A stretch of DNA of 64,000 nt from Desulfobacteraceae bacterium (lineage in GTDB: Bacteria > Desulfobacterota > Desulfobacteria > Desulfobacterales > Desulfosarcinaceae): the NCBI GenBank assembly GCA_027068085.1, contig JAMOUQ010000049.1, forward strand, positions 1 through 64,000, written 5' to 3'. The notes below the pieces were generated by a model. The model was not told where the DNA came from, made no database searches, and worked only from the letters and a program-made list of their open reading frames with translations. Position numbers and translations under genes: made by a program. Positions 1 to 15,000 of this stretch are shown here, in pieces (position 1 is the stretch's first letter; each line of letters opens with the position of its first letter).

Positions 1-3000
1 ATAGCGATTCTGATCTTGGCCATTTGGTAAAATCCTCCTTCACCAGAAGATCGCGGCTAACGCGAGAATTTCTAAAATATACATTTATTGTCCGGAATGC
101 AACCCTGGGCGGGCAGTGTAAAAGCCGGCCGGGATCAACGTCGGCGATGGGTGGGGCTATGCTGGCTGGGCTGCCGGCACCTGTTGACAGATGGACGCAC
201 TTCTGTTTCCGGCCATTTCTTCCAGCAGGTGGTCGAAACGCTGGCGCCAGCGGTCCAGGTCTTGAAGCTCCATGGCATAGGGCTTGATGTAGAAGCGGTT
301 GTTATTGTGGTAGTGAAAACCGTCGCTTTCCCAGAGCCGGCTCAGGTCTATGTTTTTTGTAAAAAGACCGTCCTTTAGAGCCTGGTCGAAGACCGCGGTG
401 CCGTAGAACGGCATCAGGTTGGTCACATAGACCTCGTCCAGGCCGAGTTGCTGAATCATGCGGTAGGTGGCCTCCAGGCTGGCAGGGGTCTCTTCGGGCA
501 TGCCGATAATGAAATAGGCTTTGAGGTAAAGATGGGGATATCTGCGGGCGTATTCCACCACCCGGAAGATCTTTTCCCGCGGCAGGCGTTTGCCCATGAC
601 TTTGTTGCGGATGAAGTCCGAGCCGCTTTCGATGGCAATGGCCCCGCGCACCCAGCCTGAAGCAACCATGGCGTCTATTATCTCTTCGTCCAGGTGGGCC
701 GTGCTCAGGCCGTTGGGCGTTTCGTACTGGATATTGAGGCCCCTTTGAATGATCTGGTGGCAGATAGAGATTATATGTGATTTGTTCAGATTGAGGTTGT
801 CGTCCATGAAGCTGAAGTGGTTTTGGCCGTAACGCCGGTAGAGCAGCTCGATCTCGTCCACCACGGCTTTGGGTGAGCGGGCCCTGAATCGTTTGCCCAT
901 GACCTGGTACATTGAACAGAAGTTACAGCGGTTGGGGCAGCTGCGGCTGGAAAGCAGAGGAACTGTTAGCTTGAAATCGAGACCGCGGGGATTGTGCCAG
1001 TGGCTGGTGTCGTGTTCGTATTTGCCAAAATCAAACAGGTGATAGGCCGGCAGGGGCAGGCTGTCCAGGTCCTTCAGGTAGTGCCTCTTGGGTTGCAGGA
1101 CGATTTTCCCATCCTGGCGCCGGCCAAGTCCATCGGCAGCGACCGGTTTACGACCGGCTGCCAGTTGGCGGGCCAGATAAACCGCCTGGGGCTCCCCCTC
1201 TCCAATGGCAACATAGTCGATTTCAGGACAGTTTTCCAGGATCTGGCGGGCAAATACCGTCGGATGCATCCCTCCCACCACGATGGGAAGCTGCCGGCAG
1301 TGGGCCTTTACAAAGCGGGCAATTCTGCGCACCGGCCTGAACTGTCCTGAAAAGAGACACCCGATGCCGACCATCAGGGGCCGGTCTCCGGCCAGCCTGT
1401 CCAGCAGCGGTTTTTGCCACCAGTTGTCCGGCCATTCTGGATTGTCCCAGGGCCGAAAGGTGTTCAGATCGAAAATTTCAGGTTCGAATCCGGCATTTTC
1501 CAGCGCCGCTGCCAGGGAGAGCAGAGACTGGGGCATGACGAATTCCTTATTGGGCAGGTAGTCCAGGGTGGCCGGGTTGATCAGCAGGATACGCCGGCCG
1601 GCGATGCTTTTGCCGGGCATATTTCAGTATCCTCCTTTGGTGTTGACTCTTCAGGCCCGGCGTCCAGATCATCCAGGTGCATCAGGTAGGGCAGATCACC
1701 GTCCAGGGCGTGCAAAAGGCTTCTGTACAGGGGGTCCCGGTCCGGCCTGAACGTTTCGATGGACCTTGCCATTTCTCCCCATTGAATGTCGTCCGGCATG
1801 GGATCCAGGGACACAAGGGGCTGGTCAGGCAAAAGGGAACAGGGTATCCGGCTGGCTTCGAAAAACAGATAGGCACAGGCTCTGGCCCGCATGGTTGCTG
1901 TTTCCGGCAGGGGCCGTGGAAAAGCCAGGGATTCCAGAGCACTGCGGTAGGCTGGCACTGCAGGTGGATCGATGGTGAAACCCAGGCCGCTGTAGGCGCT
2001 TTTACCTGCCAGGACGCAGGGCTTGCCGAAGACTGCGGTTTCCAGGCCTGCCGTTCCGCGGGCGGTAACCACGGCGTCGGCACAATCCAGCAGGCCTCCG
2101 GGATGAAAGTCAAAGGGGCAGCATCCGATGTTGGTCGTTGCGGCTGCATGGGGGGCGGCGAGCTCCAGGGCATCGTGCCGGCCGGTATATACCGATGCAA
2201 AGGGATGTTCCTTGACGATCCAGTTGACTCCGGCGATGCTGGCCGCCATTTCCAGCGTTTCACTGAGCCATTGGAAGTAATCGTCGAAGAGCAGAGGCCC
2301 CATCATGTGGGGTGCGTCGGTCATGGTGTGAGCCATGATGAAGACAACCGGCAACCGTGGATCCATCCCCAGCCGGCCGAGCAGCCGGCTGCGGTCGTAA
2401 AGCCTGTATTTTTCGCCTTTCACCAGGGTATGCTTGTGGGGCTTTTGTTCCCGGTAATAACGCCTGACGATTTCATGGCCCCGGTTGGCCATTTGGCGGC
2501 CCCGGGTCCGGAAGAGGTATTCGAAATGTTCCGGGGTAATCCGTGCTTCGTACTCCGGAATTAACTGCCCGGGACGGTGGACCCTGGCGATTACCGGGCT
2601 GGAGCGACCGTGGTGGGAGATTACGGTTGCGCCGCATTCCAGGGCCACCCTGGCCAGGATGCCCCAGCGCAGATAGGCCAAGTGATCCACCACCAGGTAG
2701 GCTACCCGGTTGTTCCGGAAAAGACTCTTGAAAGCCTTTATCAGGGATGCCGCCCGGTGCAGATGCTTTTCCAGTTGCAGATCGTATTTTTCTATGGTGG
2801 GCTGCCGTTCCCAACGGACATATTGATCATAGATAAGGTCCCCAACGGGCAGTCCATCAATTCTGGCAGCCAGAATCTGTTTACGCAAGGTGTGACCCTG
2901 CGCCTGTCGCAGCCTGTCCTGTATCATGGGAGGATGGTCTTCAGGTTCCAGGTGACAGTAGCTTTCCATTTTGAAAGAGGCGGCCAGTTGCCTGTGCAGC

Positions 3001-6000
3001 TGCTTGTAATGGCCGTCTATACCAACGGCCATAATGGGACAGCCGAAGCGATGCTGGAGGTATTTTGCAATCAGGCCATTGCGGACCTTGTTGGTGGGAT
3101 CGGGGTGGAGGAAGGAAGTCAGGATATATCCCTGCTCCGGCCGGTGCTTCCTGTCCGGGAGGGGATTTTTCGACCATAGACGGCTGTTTTTTTCCAAGAA
3201 CAGGCGCGCGTTGCCGCAGACAAACCACGAGACGGCCTGTTTCTTGAATTCACTTGTGTTCGCTATGGCGGCAAGGACCCTGGTCAGGGAACCTTGCCGC
3301 TGGTAGAGATTGCGCCATTGCGGGAGCCGTTGTTTGCCCGGATCACCGGGCAGCAGGGCGCTGGCGGCGATTTCCACGAAGGTGGCCTCATCGCTCAAAA
3401 AGCCGTCCAGGTCGATATCCTTTTCAGGTGTTCCCAGATCCTTTTCCAGGGCCAGGAGAAAATCTACGGCCGCCTGGCTGCCGGGGTGGTTTTTAAGGTA
3501 CTCAAGGCAGAGGCGGCGGGCCTGACCGGGCTTGTCCCAGGCGGCAAGGGCGGCGGCCAAATACCTGACGACCTCCCAGTCTTCAGGAGACCTACGGTGT
3601 GCTTCCCGGAAAAGGGTGACGGCCCGCAGGATTTCACCCATCTGCCAGCAGATGCGGCCGGCTTCCAGGCAGGCGGCGGTATTGCCCGGTTCCCGGGCAA
3701 TGGTTGCCAGAAGCCTGGACAGATGCTCCATTTTCAGAGCCAGGCCGGCCCTGAGGTCAGCTCTGTTATCAACGTAAGATTCAGACGGTTGCCGGTCGGC
3801 CACAGTTGCCATCCTTTAGTTGGGGCTTATCAGTTTGCAGCCGCGTAGTCTCTTTTCCGACGCAGCCTTAGCATACTGGCCATTTCACTTTCGTAGATCC
3901 GCTTGATGCCGTCTCCGAGGGCGGCTTCGACAATCCGTATATCGCGTACCAGGCGGAATAAACCGGTGCTTTCCACCGATGCCATGTGATCGCTGCCCCA
4001 CATGTGCCGGTCCAGGGTGACGTGACGTTCAACCAGATTTACTCCCAGTGCCACGGCTGCATATGTGGTCTGAAGTCCGACTTCGTGCCCTGAATAGCCG
4101 ATGGGGCAGTCGAAATGGTTCTTCAGGGTCGTGATCATTCCCAGGTTCAGTTCCTGTGGCGGACATGGATAGGTGCTGGTGTTGTGGGTTATGATCAGGG
4201 GCGAGTGCCTGATCAGCGACACCGCGTGTTCAATCTCTTCCCAGGTGGACATGCCGGTCGACAGGATTATAGGTTTACCCCTTTGGTCCATGGCCTTTAT
4301 CAGATCGTCGTCGGTGAGGATGGCCGAGGCCGCCTTGTGGCATACCGGATCGAATTGATCCATGAACTCCAGGGAGGGCAGGTCCCAGCAGGAGGCAAAC
4401 CACATGACGGGCTTTTCCCGACAGTAGCGATCTATTTCTGCATACTGATCCATATCGAATTCCAGGTGCCGGCGGTAATCGAGATACGACATGACTCCCC
4501 AGGGAGTTTTGCGCATCACCTGCTTTTGGTCTTCGGGAACACAGACGTCAGGATCTCTTTTCTGAAACTTGACCGCGTCGACACCGGCTGCAGCGGCCAC
4601 GTCGATAAGTTTCTTGGCGATGCCCAGATCGCCGTTGTGGTTTATTCCGATTTCGGCCACGATGAAGACCGGATGCCCCGGCCCTACGCGGCGGGTACCG
4701 ATCGTGACTTCTGATTGCATTGTATCCCCCTGGATTCTAACATGATTTGTGCCAATTCAGACAACACCCCCCTGCCCCCGGCCGTGTCCAACACAATCTG
4801 AGCCGCTTGCCTGACCAGCAGATGGGCATCGGCGACCGCCACCGCCCAACCCGCCGACCGGAGACATTCCAGGTCGTTGAGATCATTGCCGGCGTATATG
4901 ATGCAGCCAAGATCGAGGCCACGGGCGGCAGCCCATTTTTTCAGCGATGTCAGCTTGTTTTCCGTGGCGATGAGGCATTCTACATTCAGCTTGGCGCACC
5001 GCTGACGAACCACTGGATTTGCTTCCGAAGACAGAACCAGCAGGTGATAGCCGGCTTCTTTGAGCATCTTCAGTGCCAGACCGTCACTCCGGTTGCAGCG
5101 TACGCTTTCCCTGCCATCGGCGTCCACCCAGACAGAGTTGTCTGTCAGGACTCCGTCAAAATCCATGACAAGGGCTTTTGCTTCCGACAGTGGCCCATAT
5201 GACCGTCCGACAGGCTCCTGGTTTGCCAGCAGCATTTCGGCAACCTGCAGGTCTAGTGGCGTATCGATGTCTATGCTGCGGTTTTCGGGCACAATACAGG
5301 CAACCATCTTGCCGAAAAAACGATGGCGGTACTGTCTGAATTTCACGGTACGCATGGCATAAACGGCACCGGTTTCCCGGAATTGGGTGGTGATCTCCTG
5401 GCGCATGGGCCGGTGGCGGTGATCGTGGTTCAATGCCGAGAAAGTTCCGTCCTTTTCACGGGTCCACAGAAAGCTGTGGGAAGGCGTTACGGTGAAGGCC
5501 ACGTCTGCCCCGCAGTTTTCGAGTTTTTCGATGGTGGCATCGATATCCTCGGGCGTGGTCAGGGGGGACGTACACTGGACCATGAGGGTGATTTCCGGAA
5601 CAGGCTCTCCGTTTGCTTCCAGCTGGTCCAGGACGTGGCAGAGGGCCGATTCGGACGGTTCCAGGTCACCGCTGAGGGCTGCAGGTCTCATTATCACCCG
5701 CGCACCCCAGGCTCCTGCTGCCGAAGCAATCTTGTGGTTGTCGGTCGATACCACCACCTGGCTGACATGGCGGCTGGCAAGACAGCTGGAAATGGCATGA
5801 GCCACAAGGGGCCTGCCGGCCAGCAGGCGGATGTTTTTCAACCGTATTCCCTTTGATCCTCCCCGGGCGGGGATGATGGCGATGGTTTTCATGGCTTTTC
5901 CACGTAGCTTGGAACAGAATTGAATGACAACTTGGCCAGCCGCAGTCCCTGCTGCCGGACAAACTGGTCAACGGCCCTGGTTTCTCCGGGGAAAGTGCCG

Positions 6001-9000
6001 TAGTCGTCAAGTACGATCAATCCGCCCGGCACGACCAGGGGATAGAACGTCTCCAGGGCCACGGCTGCCGGTCGATAGGTATCGGTGTCGATGTGCAGCA
6101 GGCTGATCCGCAAGTGGGTGTTGGAAAGAGCATATTCCGGTACGGTCTGGACGATGTCGCCGGCCACAAGTTCCACGTTGTCGATTTGCTTGGCTTCCAG
6201 GACCCGGTAGAGTTCCTCGACAGAGAGACTGTTGGGGCCGGCCGCAGCAACGAAGCGCTCAACGTAGGCCCGTTCTTCAGGGTCGTCGGGCATCGGAAAG
6301 GTATCGAAGGTGTCGAAACCGATGATCCTGCGGGACAAAGGAGTTTCCAGCAGGTTCCTGAAGCTTGCCCAGCGTATCAGGGAGGCACCCTTGAACACCC
6401 CGCATTCGACCACTTCACCGGGAAGCCCTATGATTTTCTTGTACAATTCGTAATGGGCCAGCAGTTTTCCTATCCTCGAAACGGGGCTTGTCAGGTAAAA
6501 ACCGTTTTCGTGGTCGAAACTTTTCTGCGGATCGGGATTCATGCCGCCTCCAATGGCTGTGCCGGCAAAATGCCCGGATCGAGGCTGAGCCCGGCCATGG
6601 CCTGACGGAAAGAGAGCCTGTAAGCCGGGCTTTGCAGGACGCCTTTGTAAAGCAGGTGCCAGACGGCAACAGGATCGGACAGCCCGAGCTCGGCAGCTTT
6701 TAAAGTTTTGTTGTTCCGGGAGTATTTTCGGATGATTTCACCCACCCGGCTCTCAACGCGGATGGTGTTTGCCCAGCGGATGTTCACCAGCCAGAACCCG
6801 TTTTCCGGTCTGAAGCGCAAACCAGGGTTTACCTTGAGATCGAATTCGGGCCACGAAGTGGTTTGTTCCAGCCCGATCGCGGAGGCCAGCTCTCCGGGAG
6901 AGGGCTTTATTCCGGCAGGAGAATCCATCAAGGGATCGGCGGCATCCATGCTGCCGTTGTGTCCCAGGGCCGACATGCGGCATCCGCTGAAGCACAATTC
7001 TATCCAGGCACACTGCCGGCAGGCAGGGTGGCGCAGTCCACCCTCGTGCCATGTTCGCATTTTCTTGTAAGCTCCGGAGATTCCGATTTCAAATACGTTG
7101 CCGTACCCCCGGGCCTCGTGAACACAGCAATGGGCTGTGCCGTCTGCGTTTATGCTCATGCGGTGGCCGGCCTGGGCCGGGCATCCCCGGCCAACGAAAT
7201 CAATGTATTTTTCAAGATCTTTCAGAAAGCAGAGGGGGTACCCCACCAGGGATCCGATCATGATGCCGGTTGCATCCCGGGCGGCGATGAGCTGGTCCAG
7301 GCTGCGCCTGAGCTGATCCGGGGCCAGCCGGAATACTTCCTGGTCGAGACCTTTAGGCGGATTTAGCGGCGGAACCACCCTGGTGGCAAAGATTTTCTGG
7401 CAACCGAGCCGGTGGGCCAAAAGGGCGGTCTCATAGACCTGGTCCATGTTTTCCTGGTTCAGGATCATATTGGCACTGACCCGGATTCCGGCTCTGCGGG
7501 CGGCGGTGATACCGGCAAGGATCCGGGCATGGGCCCCTTTTACCTGGACCAGGGAGTCATTGGTGGCCGGGTCGAAGGAGTTCAGGCTGGTCAGGATATG
7601 GTCGACGCCGGCCTGCCGGAGACGTTCCAGCCTGCCGGGCGTGGCTGCCATCAGATTTGAATTTACCGAAATCGACATGCCCGCGGCCTGCAGCCTTTCA
7701 CAGGCGTGAACCAGAACCCGGAAATTGGACAGCGGTTCACCGCCGCTCAAAACCACGTGAAAGACGCCGCAGGCTGCCATCATCTCAACAAGGGCGTCGA
7801 TCTGTTCGCAGGACATGGATATGATGCGATTTTTGTCAGGGCGCCAGAAGTTGTAGCAGTGGCGGCAGCTGGCGTTACACTTGTCGGTGATTTCGAGGTT
7901 GATGGTGGTCGGTGCTGAAAAAACTCTGCTGTAAATTGTATCCATCGTTGCAGCCCACTCCTTTCAGTTGGGGCAGACACGGCTTTCGTCAGCCGACACA
8001 AACTGCGTGGTATCTGTCGGCTTTGGCTGGGAAAATAGGACAGCAAAAGGCATACCATAGCCCATGCGCTTATTATTTTAGAAAAATCAGTATGTTAATT
8101 CTGGGGAGACTTGTTTGGGGGCCAGATGGTCAAATTTTTGACTGGAGCAGGTATGATACTTTGGCAGTAACGGGCGGGAGTAATCCTGTTTGCTGTTGAA
8201 CGTTTTTAACCTTCCTTTTTTTCGGAGTGGCAGTTTACCATCCTGCAGGCGGCAGTAAAAGAGGTTAGGAACAAATAGAGAAGCAAGCCCCCCCAGAGCA
8301 GTTCCTGCCTGTGGCGTGGAAGTGCGGCCAGCAGGATGGTCCAGGCCAGCAGGAAGATCACCCTGGGTGCCCTTGGCATGATTCCGCTGCCGGTCTTCAT
8401 GCCGAGGGATTCGGCCCGTGCCTTGGCATAGCTTATCAGGAAGGTGGAAGCCATCGAGGCCATGATCAGCAGGCCGGCTGCCAGGGCATACCGGCCGGGC
8501 CAAAAAAGAACCCAGAAGCCCATCAGGTAGAAGGTGTCGGCCAGCCTGTCCATGCATGAATCTAGAAAAGCCCCCCTGGCGGTGCTTTGCTGCCACCTGC
8601 GGGCCGCCAGGCCGTCCAGTGAATCCGCCAGGGCCGATAACAGGATGACGCCGCCGCCGGCCAGGGGATGGAGCCGGAACCCCAGGGGGGCCAGGGCCGC
8701 CAGCAGGGGGCCGGCCAGGGTGAGCTGGTTGGGACCCAGGCCCGATCTTTCAAGATGGCCCAGGATGAAACGTTCAAGCACCAAATAGTACAGCTTGCCG
8801 GCAGAACTGTTGCGCAGGTCCATGGCGATTTCCTGGTTGCAGTGATTTGTCGAAGTTCACGACACGTTGAAAAAAGACGGCAATAATATAATCAATTTTG
8901 TTTTCTGACGCAAAGATTCTGCTAAAGTAGCGAGCCGGCCGGCCGATGTACGGAACAGGAGGAACAGCAAAATGGAAATGCTGGTAGGCAGAACGGCTCC

Positions 9001-12000
9001 GGTGCATGACGGCACCGGACAGAAAAACAGGCGCCGGCCCCGGAAAAAGCCTGCCAAGGATCATCCTTCCAGGCGGGCCGCCGGTTCCGGCCGGCCTTCG
9101 CCCTGTGTGATCGTCCACCTGTCAGGACGCAAGGGCGGCGGGCAGAGCGCGGCCTAGGAACCATCGACGGCCTTGCCCGGCCCCTTGGCCAGCATGCGGG
9201 CGTGCAGCCGCCTGGCCCGGAGGCAGAATGCCTCCAGCTTGGCCTCGACAAGTTGCGGAAAAGCCGCCCCGTCGCTTTCTATGGCCAGAAACGGCAGGTG
9301 CGTATTTCCTTCCAGTATCCGGGACAGATCGTGTCCGTCGCCGGAGGCCCGGATCTTGTCTTCTGCCGTCATGATTTCCGTCAAAATAGCCTCTGACAAG
9401 CGGTTGGGCATACATCCGAAGGGCCCGATGGCAATCACCCCTGCTGCCGGGGTCACGACTTCCCTCAATGCGCTGCCGATGGTCAAAACAGCCTCTCCCC
9501 CCAGCCGGGGAGACAGGTAAGGCCGGGCGGCGGCGATTATTTCGTCCACTTTTACCGGCTCGACGGGCACCAGTCCGCACCCGGCCAGAACGGCCTTGAT
9601 CTGCCGTTCGTCGCTTTGCATCGTCCGCTGCTTCAGGCGGTCCTTTATCCTCTGGGACAGGTTGCGGGGTGTGTCGGAAAGGCCGTGAATGATTATGTGA
9701 TCGGAATAATGGATCCACTCGGCAACCGGAGCGCAGATCACGGCAAAGCCCTTTTCGGCCAGTCTTTCGGTCAGATACCGGCGCGACAGGTCTTCCCGCC
9801 TGACGAAGATCTCACCCACCAGGGCTATCAGGGGCACTTGGGCAGGCGGTTTTTTCAAAGGTATCCTGGAAAGCTGTTCGGCACATCGTGAGAGCGTGGC
9901 CAGCAGCCCGTCCCATTGTCCCTCTTCCAGGCGTCGCAGTACCTTTTGCCACAGCCGGTCAAACAGCCCCATGGCCTGATCCTGCCGGCGGGCATCGGCC
10001 AGGAGCATGGCCCGGATGTCTTCAAAGACGTCGGACACCACCACGGCCCACCAGGCCCTGCGGTGGAAAGCCGTCGGCAGACCATGGTAGCCGTCGTCGG
10101 AGTTGAGACTGAACAGGGCTACGTCGGAAACCCCCAGCTTCTTTATCAGGTTCTCCATGAAGACCGAGTACTGGCCGAACCGGCACGGCCCGGAGCCGGT
10201 GGGCATGAAGTAGACCAGGATTTCGTCCGCTCTCTTTTGCCGCCCGATATAGTCGAGCAGGGTGCCGGTGGTCAGGATCAGGGGCAGGCATTCCTTGCAG
10301 GAACAATGGGCCCGGCCCAGCTTGATCATTCTATCGTCCTCGGGCACGTAATGGACGGCATTGAACCCGGCTCCCCTGAAGACACTTACTATGGCCTGGC
10401 TGGAAAGTTTACCCATGGACGGAAAGAGCACAGTGACCCGCTCATCGGTCATGGGAAGACTGTTTCCCCCGGAGTCGGTGACCATCAGGCGGTTGTTTTC
10501 CATGCTGGTCCGGGCCGGTCTGAAAGCGGGGCCGGCTGATTTTTTCCCGCGCCCCCGGCGGAGTCTGCGCCAGGCCCGGACGATGTCCCAGAAGGCCTCG
10601 ATGCGTGTTTCCAGGCCGGCATCGGCCGTGTGACTGTCCAGTTCCAGGGTAAGTGACGGCTTGTCGCCCATGATCTGGCGAAAGTATCCCAGCAGGAAAG
10701 AGTCCGGACCGCAGGAAAAGTTGGTGATATAGACCGGAAACAGCTGGGGATTGTTCCTTATCAGATGGGTGGCGGCCAGGATCCTTTGTCCCATGCCCCA
10801 GTACATGCGCTTGCCGGTGGGCAGCCCGTCGGTTTCCAGAAAATCCATCGGCAGAACCAGGATGCCGCGGGTGGCCAGCTTGCGGGGGATGCCCATGTGG
10901 GCTTCTTCCGCCAGGCTGTTGTAAGGCCGGCCCAGAATCACCACCGCGCATTGTTCGGGATTCTGGGCAAGTTCTGCCAGAATAGCGCTTCCCCGGCGGA
11001 GCATTTCGGTCCGGCAGGCTTGCATCTGGCCGGCGGCCAGGTCGAAGGCCCGCGAAGCCCTGGCCCTGGAAAACCCCATCTGGCCGGCTGCTTCCAGCAT
11101 GGAGGCGCGGGCTCCCCTGATTCCCCGGCTCATGTCCAGGCAGGGGTTCAGGATGCGGGTGCCGTTGGCCTTGAGCTCTTCCAGTTCCCTGCGGAAAGCG
11201 GTCTGGAGATAAAATGTTTCTCCCTGGACCAGGGGACAGACGTATGAATAGCGGAGGCCGTTGAGGGCCGGCACTGATTTGAAATGGGGCAGGAAGATGA
11301 AATCCGGCTTTCCGTGGTTTTCAATGAGGTCGGAAAAGAAACCGTGGGCGAGTTCGGCCGGGTAGCAAAAGGGCGCCGAGCGGCGGTCTCTGCCTTCGGG
11401 CAGGCAGGCGGAGGCCAGGACCGGCTGAACTCCCAGGGCGCTGAAAAAATGAGAGTACAGGGGGTAATATGTGTTTACCAGGAAGCTGCGGTTGATGCCG
11501 ACGGTAAGGCCGGTATTGCCTTGCGGGTCTGTTTGCACCCCGTATTTTTCGAAAACCAGTTTGCGCCGCAAGGCTGTGAAGTCAAGTTCTTCGGAGCGGT
11601 TCCTGACCTTGCGCCGCAGGTTTTCGTACCGGTTGCAGGCCCCTCCGAAAGGATAGGTCCGGCCGTCGATCCGGATGCGGGCTATGGTGCAGCGCCGGTC
11701 GCAGCCGGACCGGTCTGCCCGGCAGGTGAAGGAACGGCCGTATTCGACCTGCCGGGCAGACAGCTGGCGCAGGTCGAAGTTTTGCTCCGCGGCCAGTCCG
11801 GAGGTGATCCGGCGGTCGGCCTCCAGGGCCGCGCCGAAGGCGCCCGTCAGGCCCGGCTCCGGCGGCACCACGATCGGCTTGCCGCACAGGGCGGCCATGG
11901 CCAGGGGAACGGCCCGGTTGTAGCAGACTCCTCCCTGCATGAAGATTTTTTCTCCCACCGGGCGGTTGCCCTTGACCCGGTTGTCGTAGTTCATGCAGAT

Positions 12001-15000
12001 GGAATACACCAGGCCGGCCACGATGTCTTCGCGGGCGACGGCTTCATGGATGGCGGTTTTTATGTCCGAGGCGATGAAAGCGGCGCACTGGTCGTTGAAG
12101 TTGGGGGGCTGCCGGGCCTCGAGGGCCACGGGGGCGATCTTCTCAACGGGCAGGCCCAGGGTCTCCAGGGCCGATTCTTCCAGGAAAGAGCCGGTGCCGG
12201 CCGAACAGGCTTCGTTCATGGCGTAGTCGGCCGGAACCTTGTTGATGATATAGGTGTATTTTGCGTCCTGACCGCCGATTTCGAAGATGGTGTCGACCCG
12301 GGGGTCGAAAAAGACCGCGGCCGTTGCGTGGGCGATTATCTCGTTGATCACCGTCTCGGTCATGGCGTGCAGGCCGGCTATCTGGCGGCCCGAGCCGCAG
12401 ACTCCCAGGGCGACGATCGATACCTGGGAAGGGGCTGTGCCGGCCTGCTCGATCTGTTCCAGCAGGCTGCGGTAACACAGGCGCGAGGCTCCCACCGGGT
12501 CGCCGTTGGTGCGCAGATAGACCGAGGCCAGCAGGCTTTTGTCGTCGCGGCGGACAAGGACCGCCTTGGTGGTGGTGGACCCCACGTCGAGGCCGAGCAG
12601 GCAGACGTCTCCGACCCTTATCCGGTCGCGACGCATGTCCTTGAAAGTAACCAGCCTTTCGGCCTCTTTCAGGGGAGGGAGGCGGTCGAAACTGGAGCTT
12701 ATCGGTCTGAAAAGATTTTCTGTTCCGGGAAAAGGTGCGGTCCGGTTCTCCAGTGCCCAGAGGGCGGCTCCCAGGGCTTCGAAATAGGGGGCCTGCCGGG
12801 GCACCAGCAACCCCGGAACGGCCCGGGAAAGGTGGTCGACCATCATCGGGTTCTTGGAAGTGCCGCCAACCAGCATCAGGTCGTGGCGGGGCACGTTCTT
12901 GAGCAGTTCCATGATCTTGGAGGCCATCATCTGACACAGGCCGGCGGTGACCTTTTCCTTGGGCACGCCCTTGTTGGTGGCGTGGGTGCAGTCGGATTTG
13001 CAAAAGACGGAGCAGCGGCCCGAAACCGGGTAAGGTTCTGTTTCCACCGCCCACCGGGCCGCCTGCTCCAGGGAGACGTTCATTCTTTTTAGTTGCTGAA
13101 GAAAGAATTCCCCGGTTCCAGATGCGCACTTGTTGCCGGTGATGACGTTTGTGACATGGCCCTGCCGGTCCATCACATAGACCATGAAGGTTTCCCCGCC
13201 GGCGGAAATCACCGCCGGGCATGGCTTGCCCTCAGGTCTTGTGAAGCGGAAGGCGTGTTCCAGGGCCTCGGGCTCGGCAATGGATGTCAGATTCAGGATG
13301 TGCCGGAATTTGCGGCCGGTGGCGGCCACGCGTTGGTATCGGTTCAGGTCGATTTCCGCCAGGGCCTTGAGCAGGGTTCCGCGGGGATCGCCTTCATGGG
13401 GGTGAACCCGGTGGTAAATGATTTCCGGCCTGCTGTCGGCAGCCTGTTCAGGCCCTCTGATGCCGGCCAGGGAAACCGAGGAGGCACCCATGCAAATACC
13501 CAGGCAGTTCAAAGCTTCACCCATTTCAGTCCTCCAGATGCCTCTTGCCCGGCGCTTGTCATAGACGCCGAGCATTGCTACACTTTACTTGAGGTTTCCG
13601 GAGCGTTCAAGCTCCAATCTGAATTGAGCCTTTCAAATTTCGGCCAGATGTTTACTGGCTGTTATGTCAACAAGTTACACATTTGGTTCCGGCACTGGTG
13701 GTTACACCCGCAGGTAATGCGCCCCATAGCTTTTTAAAGGCCGTGAATTTCCGGTCAGGGTAGGGGCCGGGCAAAACCGTTTGTAAGATTCGAGACAGGA
13801 GAACACAAGACGATGCGTGCGATGGTGATGGAAAAAGTGGTCGATCTGAAAGATTGTGACACGCCCCTTACGGCCGCGGACCTGCCGGTGCCGGTGCCGG
13901 CAGGATCGGAAATTCTCATAGAGGTGGCTGCCTGCGGAGTATGTCACACAGAGCTGGACGAGATCGAGGGACGGATTCCGCCGGTATCTCTGCCCATGGT
14001 CCTGGGACACCAGGTAGTGGGAACCGTGGTGGAACTGGGTCCGGAGGCAACCGGCCTGGAAAAGGGCCAAACGGTGGGGGTGGCCTGGATCTACTCGGCC
14101 TGCGGCAGGTGCGATTTTTGCCGTTCGGGCCTGGAGAACCTTTGTCCGCAGTTCAAAGCCACCGGGTGCCATGCCCACGGGGGTTACGCCCAATACATGA
14201 AGGTCGGCGCGGCCTTTGCCCATCCGATTCCGGAAGGTCTGACCCCGGTCCGGGCCGCGCCCCTGCTGTGTGCCGGCGCAATCGGTTACCGCAGCCTGTC
14301 GCTCTGCGGCTTTGAAAACGGCAAGCGCCTGGGCCTTACCGGATTCGGGGCCTCGGCCCACCTGGTGCTGAAGCTTGCCCGCCATCTTTATCCTGACAGT
14401 CCGGTCTACGTTTTTGCCCGCAATCCGGCCGAACAGGATTTTGCCCGCCACCTGGGGGCAGTCTGGGCCGGGCATACGACCGACAGGGCCCCGGAACTGC
14501 TTGACGGCATAATCGATACCACTCCGGCTTGGCTGCCGGTGGTAAAAGCCCTGGCCAACCTGAAACCCGGAGGACGGCTGGTCATAAACGCCGTGCGCAA
14601 GGAGGCCGGCGACAAAGCCTGCCTTCAGGACCTGGACTGGACCGACCATCTTTGGATGGAAAAAGAGATCAAGAGTGTCGCCAACGTAACCTGCGCGGAT
14701 GTCCGCCGCTTCCTGGAACTGGCCGCCGCGATACCGATTTTGCCGGAAGTCCGGACCTATGAACTCCAGGAGGCCAACCGGGCCCTGCTGGAACTGAAAC
14801 GGCGGCAAATAAAGGGGGCCAAGGTCCTGGTCATGAATCCCTGACTTGCTGGCCGGTCAGGGTGGCCAGAATGTTGCGCATCTGGTTGAGCTGACGGGTC
14901 ATCAGAAAGATGATCCAGAACAGGGCGCTGCCCAGGATGCCGACAGCCAGGTAACAGAACCCCACCACCAGTTCCAGGGGCAAGCCCTGGCTGCCCCGGG